A stretch of DNA of 8,855 nt from assembly GCA_014729055.1 (NCBI GenBank), contig WJKO01000454.1, forward strand, positions 1 through 8,855, read 5' to 3'. The stretch comes from Promethearchaeota archaeon. Its GTDB lineage: Archaea > Asgardarchaeota > Lokiarchaeia > Sigyniarchaeales > Promethearchaeaceae. The notes beneath the pieces are model-generated. The model was not told the DNA's origin. It saw nothing but the letters and a program-made list of their open reading frames with translations, and made no database searches. The translations under genes were made by a program, and so were the position numbers. Shown here piece after piece: positions 6,752 through 8,855 of this stretch; position 1 is the first letter of the stretch; every line of letters begins with the position of its first letter.

Positions 6752-7612
6752 TTCTGCCATTTTTGTTTTTTCAAATTTTGGAATTTTAAATATGCTATAA
6801 TACATGAGAGCCGATATATTATAGGTGAATATGAAGTTCCAAAGCACATCGGAGGGAAAATGTCCGCCTTCAAGTACGCGTTCGAGCCCCATCAAAATCC
6901 CGCCAGCAAAAGATACAACAAATGCAAAATATTTAATAACCTTACACATCTTTAATTTCCAATCTTTGTATTCGCCGAATAAATGGACAATCACTTCGGG
7001 ATGATTAAACATAAAGAACACGACGATGTAACATGTAAATGCAGAGGGATGACCCGCGGGAAACGATTTTCCTTCACCAATAGAAGAAGGTTCAATAAGC
7101 CAGGCTGGATCAAGAATAAGAAAGAATGTGTTTAATCCCTCAAAATAAATCGTATCTCTTGGACGATATCGACCCCAAAAACCCTTAAATAGAACATTAG
7201 CAATAAGACCAGCGGTAATAGCTGCAGTAATCAACATAAATAAAGCATATTTAACAAAGGGTTTTCTTTTTTTATCCGTAATACCGATTATTAAAAAAAT
7301 AAGACAAACAAGACCAAGGATACCGATTAAGCTATAATCGTTCTCGTATAAAAATTCCCAAAACGCATTCGGATATATATCTAATAACCATGAATCCGCA
7401 TCTCCATTATAAAACATCGCACAGATATTTAGATCTAAAGCACCTGCAACCCATTCTTGAGTATCTGTTGTAAAATTATAAGCCCATCCATGCATTCTAA
7501 AAAGCACAGTAAATAAAGTCGCCGTGATTCCGCCTATAATTAATAACGAGTTACGAAATTCCTTATTTTCTTTGTACACCACATTTATACTAGTCTCTTT
7601 TTCATCTACCAT
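6728..7612 (-). CDS. PAP2 superfamily membrane phosphatase
   Basis: The 294-residue integral membrane protein carries the three PAP2 phosphatase signatures. Motif 1, K-x6-RP, is Lys143 to Arg150-Pro151. Motif 2 is PAGH (185-188), with His188 in place of the usual PSGH context. Motif 3, R-x5-H-x3-D, is Arg245, His251 and Asp255, preceded by Glu244 where the consensus has Ser. The complete catalytic set suggests an active enzyme that removes phosphate from a lipid phosphate such as phosphatidate, prenyl diphosphate or an archaeal lipid carrier. About six membrane helices are visible (near 21-38, 93-112, 119-142, 191-210, 226-243, 256-276), with a long loop between helices 1 and 2. No ribosome site precedes the ATG. 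TTTTTATTA (7643-7635) lies about 27 bases upstream, so a leaderless transcript is likely. The substrate cannot be told from sequence. Confidence 0.85.
   Translation of the reverse strand: MVDEKETSINVVYKENKEFRNSLLIIGGITATLFTVLFRMHGWAYNFTTDTQEWVAGALDLNICAMFYNGDADSWLLDIYPNAFWEFLYENDYSLIGILGLVCLIFLIIGITDKKRKPFVKYALFMLITAAITAGLIANVLFKGFWGRYRPRDTIYFEGLNTFFLILDPAWLIEPSSIGEGKSFPAGHPSAFTCYIVVFFMFNHPEVIVHLFGEYKDWKLKMCKVIKYFAFVVSFAGGILMGLERVLEGGHFPSDVLWNFIFTYNISALMYYSIFKIPKFEKTKMAELLNLHFL
6760..6771 (+). terminator. Possible poly-T terminator after the hydrolase gene
   Basis: T5-G-T6 lies 9 bases after the hydrolase stop on the plus strand, followed by a further AAATTTTGG. Archaeal RNA polymerase ends at such U-rich runs without a hairpin. 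The same bases encode the C-terminal lysines of the PAP2 protein on the other strand, so the tract may simply reflect Lys codons. Confidence 0.35.
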
Positions 7613-7634
7613 AATTAATTTATATTTTTAGTGC

Positions 7635-7643
7635 TAATAAAAA
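7635..7643 (-). promoter_or_regulatory. TATA-like box for the PAP2 gene
   Basis: TTTTTATTA on the minus strand is centred 27 bases before the ATG at 7612, the spacing expected if transcription begins at the start codon. The gap 7613-7729 otherwise holds only AT-rich sequence and the poly-T tracts of the preceding gene. Confidence 0.35.
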
Positions 7644-7655
7644 TTCATTCTAATT

Positions 7656-7688
7656 AAAAATAGAAAAAAACTTGAAAATAAAAAAAAA
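7656..7688 (-). terminator. Poly-T terminator of the surface protein gene
   Basis: On the minus strand, T9 (7688-7680), T7 (7670-7664) and T5 (7660-7656) follow about 40 bases after the surface protein stop. Repeated U tracts of this kind are the usual archaeal intrinsic terminator. A weak AT-only inverted repeat (7710-7723) precedes them and probably adds little. Confidence 0.55.
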
Positions 7689-7729
7689 TGAAAGAAATGA
7701 ATTAACAACATATATTGATATATCGTATT

Positions 7730-8855
7730 CTAAAATTCATTTCCGCATTTAGGACATATTTTGCTACCGATTGATGTGACGTTCCCACAAACAGGACAAA
7801 CAATTGCTTTATTCTCTATTATCTCGCCGGGACCCACTGGATCTTCACTAGAGCTTGCGCTTGGTAATGTTTCATTGTTTGGTTCATTTTGTTGTCCATA
7901 ATCTCCGTCAATATCTTCTTTTGTGGATTTCTCACGTTTTTTCTCTTTCGCTTCTTGCATTTTAAGAACAGCACCAGCAACAACAATTGCACCACCAATT
8001 CCTATTATTACATATATAAAAGGTCCCATTCCCCCGTCATCTTTACTTTTTACTTGAACCCATACTTCTTCGATAACTTGATTTCCATAACCATCATCTG
8101 CAACTATGGTGTAATTCCAATATCCTTCCTCTAATCCGTCAACGTCAATTTGGATAGCTTGTCCAGGATTCCATGATATATCATTCTCAATTAAAGTACC
8201 ATTCCGATATAAATTATATGTTGGGTTGTTTACAGAATCATCATTAATGATAAAACCTATCTGATTGCCAGTCTCACCAGCTGTATATGTCACAAACGTA
8301 GATTCAGGAATAATTACAGGTACTGTATCTTCAGTAATCAATTTCATTGCACTTGTTGCAAGTGTTCCAAAATCGTCACCATCACTGGGACGGACAGTTG
8401 CATACCATTCATCACCCATAGTTAGCTCGGATGCGGGAATTGTTGTTGCATCATTATATAAACTTTGTAATACATCATTCTTGTACCAGCGGATTTCTGT
8501 TCCAGATTCAGGTTCGTCATCTGGATCCGTCAGAGTATAGTCAATGGCAAGATCTTCATCACCATATGCTACTGTTGGATTAATTGATATCGTATCGACT
8601 TCTGGAGCGGTATTTTGGATTGTTCTGGTAGCACTGCTGCGTACTTCCCCATAGTCATCACCATCGCTTGGCTCTACGGTTGCATTCCATTTTTCGGTTT
8701 TATTTGTCCACTCTGCAGGAACTACAGTTAGATCATCAAATTGCGCCTGATAAACATTATCTTTATACCAACGGATTCGGGTTCCAGTTTCTTCATCATT
8801 TTCGTTAATATCAACAAAATCGTATGTCAGAACCAAATCATCATCAGTATAGGGA
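7730..8855 (-). CDS. Ig-like repeat surface protein with membrane anchor and C-terminal zinc ribbon, partial (N-terminus beyond window)
   Basis: The frame is open to the window edge, so only the last 374 full residues are seen. The TTG at 8836 is an internal Leu codon, not a start. In order there are two tandem Ig/fibronectin-like repeats (2-96 and 97-182) sharing the pattern DxDL...GTxIRWYK...W-ATVxPSDGDD-G. A third, different beta-sandwich domain follows (183-275, with NLYRNG and GYWNYTIVADDGYGN). Then come one membrane helix (277-298), a basic stop-transfer stretch (KEKKREK), an acidic and polar linker and a zinc ribbon with Cys353, Cys356, Cys367 and Cys370. The beta domains should lie outside the cell and the ribbon inside, making this a type I surface protein that may link adhesion or the cell coat to the cytoplasm. 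Poly-T tracts downstream suggest it ends its transcript. Confidence 0.8.
   Translation of the reverse strand, partial: PYTDDDLVLTYDFVDINENDEETGTRIRWYKDNVYQAQFDDLTVVPAEWTNKTEKWNATVEPSDGDDYGEVRSSATRTIQNTAPEVDTISINPTVAYGDEDLAIDYTLTDPDDEPESGTEIRWYKNDVLQSLYNDATTIPASELTMGDEWYATVRPSDGDDFGTLATSAMKLITEDTVPVIIPESTFVTYTAGETGNQIGFIINDDSVNNPTYNLYRNGTLIENDISWNPGQAIQIDVDGLEEGYWNYTIVADDGYGNQVIEEVWVQVKSKDDGGMGPFIYVIIGIGGAIVVAGAVLKMQEAKEKKREKSTKEDIDGDYGQQNEPNNETLPSASSSEDPVGPGEIIENKAIVCPVCGNVTSIGSKICPKCGNEF
8309..8851 (-). repeat. Two tandem Ig-like protein repeats
   Basis: Repeat 1 (8851-8567, 95 residues) and repeat 2 (8566-8309, 86 residues) align over their whole length. Shared elements are the opening Y-x-D-x-DL, the GTxIRWYK-x-DV core, the T-x-x-PA turn, the WxATVxPSDGDDxG block and an ending SATR/SAMK strand. 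They have diverged clearly at the residue level, which implies an old duplication. More copies may lie beyond the window, since repeat 1 begins at its edge. Confidence 0.7.

Noticed and set aside
7710..7723. AT inverted repeat as a hairpin terminator or operator
   Set aside because: It consists only of A and T apart from one G, so it would form a very weak stem and may be chance; the poly-T tracts explain termination better.
7889..8540. Two plus-strand ORFs opposite the surface protein
   Set aside because: The sequences are antisense readings of Ig repeats and of the membrane segment, without start signals.
8834..8836. TTG as the start of the surface protein
   Set aside because: The frame continues upstream through PYTDDD, which completes the repeat pattern, so the codon is an internal Leu.
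1..8855. CRISPR, insertion sequence or defence island
   Set aside because: No spaced direct repeats, transposase, integrase, nuclease or helicase gene is present on either strand.

Overview
The window reads as an AT-rich archaeal chromosome segment. Starts are preceded either by the archaeal Shine-Dalgarno core GGTGA, complementary to the 3' end of 16S rRNA (minus-strand genes starting at 303 and 1744), or by almost no leader, with an AT-rich TATA-like box about 25-30 bases upstream (genes at 465, 5606 and 7612). Poly-T tracts follow some stop codons, as in archaeal intrinsic terminators. A large Ig-domain surface protein anchored by a C-terminal membrane helix with a cytosolic zinc ribbon also fits archaea. 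Asgard archaea (Lokiarchaeia-like) are my best guess because of the surface-protein style, a eukaryote-like xylulokinase and the low GC. A Thermoplasmatota origin cannot be excluded, and no rRNA or marker gene settles it.

Layout. Positions 1-303 (minus) hold the start of a secreted protein with a TTG start and a clear signal peptide, cut by the window edge. A short divergent promoter region (304-464) separates it from a plus-strand, all-helical protein of unknown function (465-1256). From 5551 down to 1253 a four-gene minus-strand run follows: FGGY xylulokinase, HisC-family aminotransferase, DUF1152 protein, and a small membrane-anchored zinc-ribbon protein. The last three genes are tightly spaced. 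Divergent from the kinase is an acetyl-xylan-esterase-like alpha/beta hydrolase (5606-6751), which overlaps tail to tail with a PAP2 phosphatase (6728-7612, minus). The right end (7730-8855, minus) is the C-terminal part of the Ig-repeat surface protein, open at its N-terminus.

How the genes may work together. Xylulokinase and the divergent esterase-like hydrolase share one 54-base promoter region. Together they hint at use of pentoses or acetylated pentose oligomers, but xylose isomerase and transporters are absent from the window, so this is inference. The aminotransferase stands without other histidine genes and sits next to a DUF1152 protein, so its substrate is open. Two of the proteins, at 1253-1744 and 7730-8855, combine one membrane helix with a C-terminal CPxCG/CPKC zinc ribbon on the predicted cytosolic side. 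I saw no tRNA, rRNA, CRISPR array, insertion sequence or clear attachment site. No gap between genes exceeds 300 bases. I found no convincing undescribed multi-gene defence or mobile system. The most open items are the unknown helical protein, the aminotransferase-DUF1152-zinc-ribbon run and the two truncated surface proteins.
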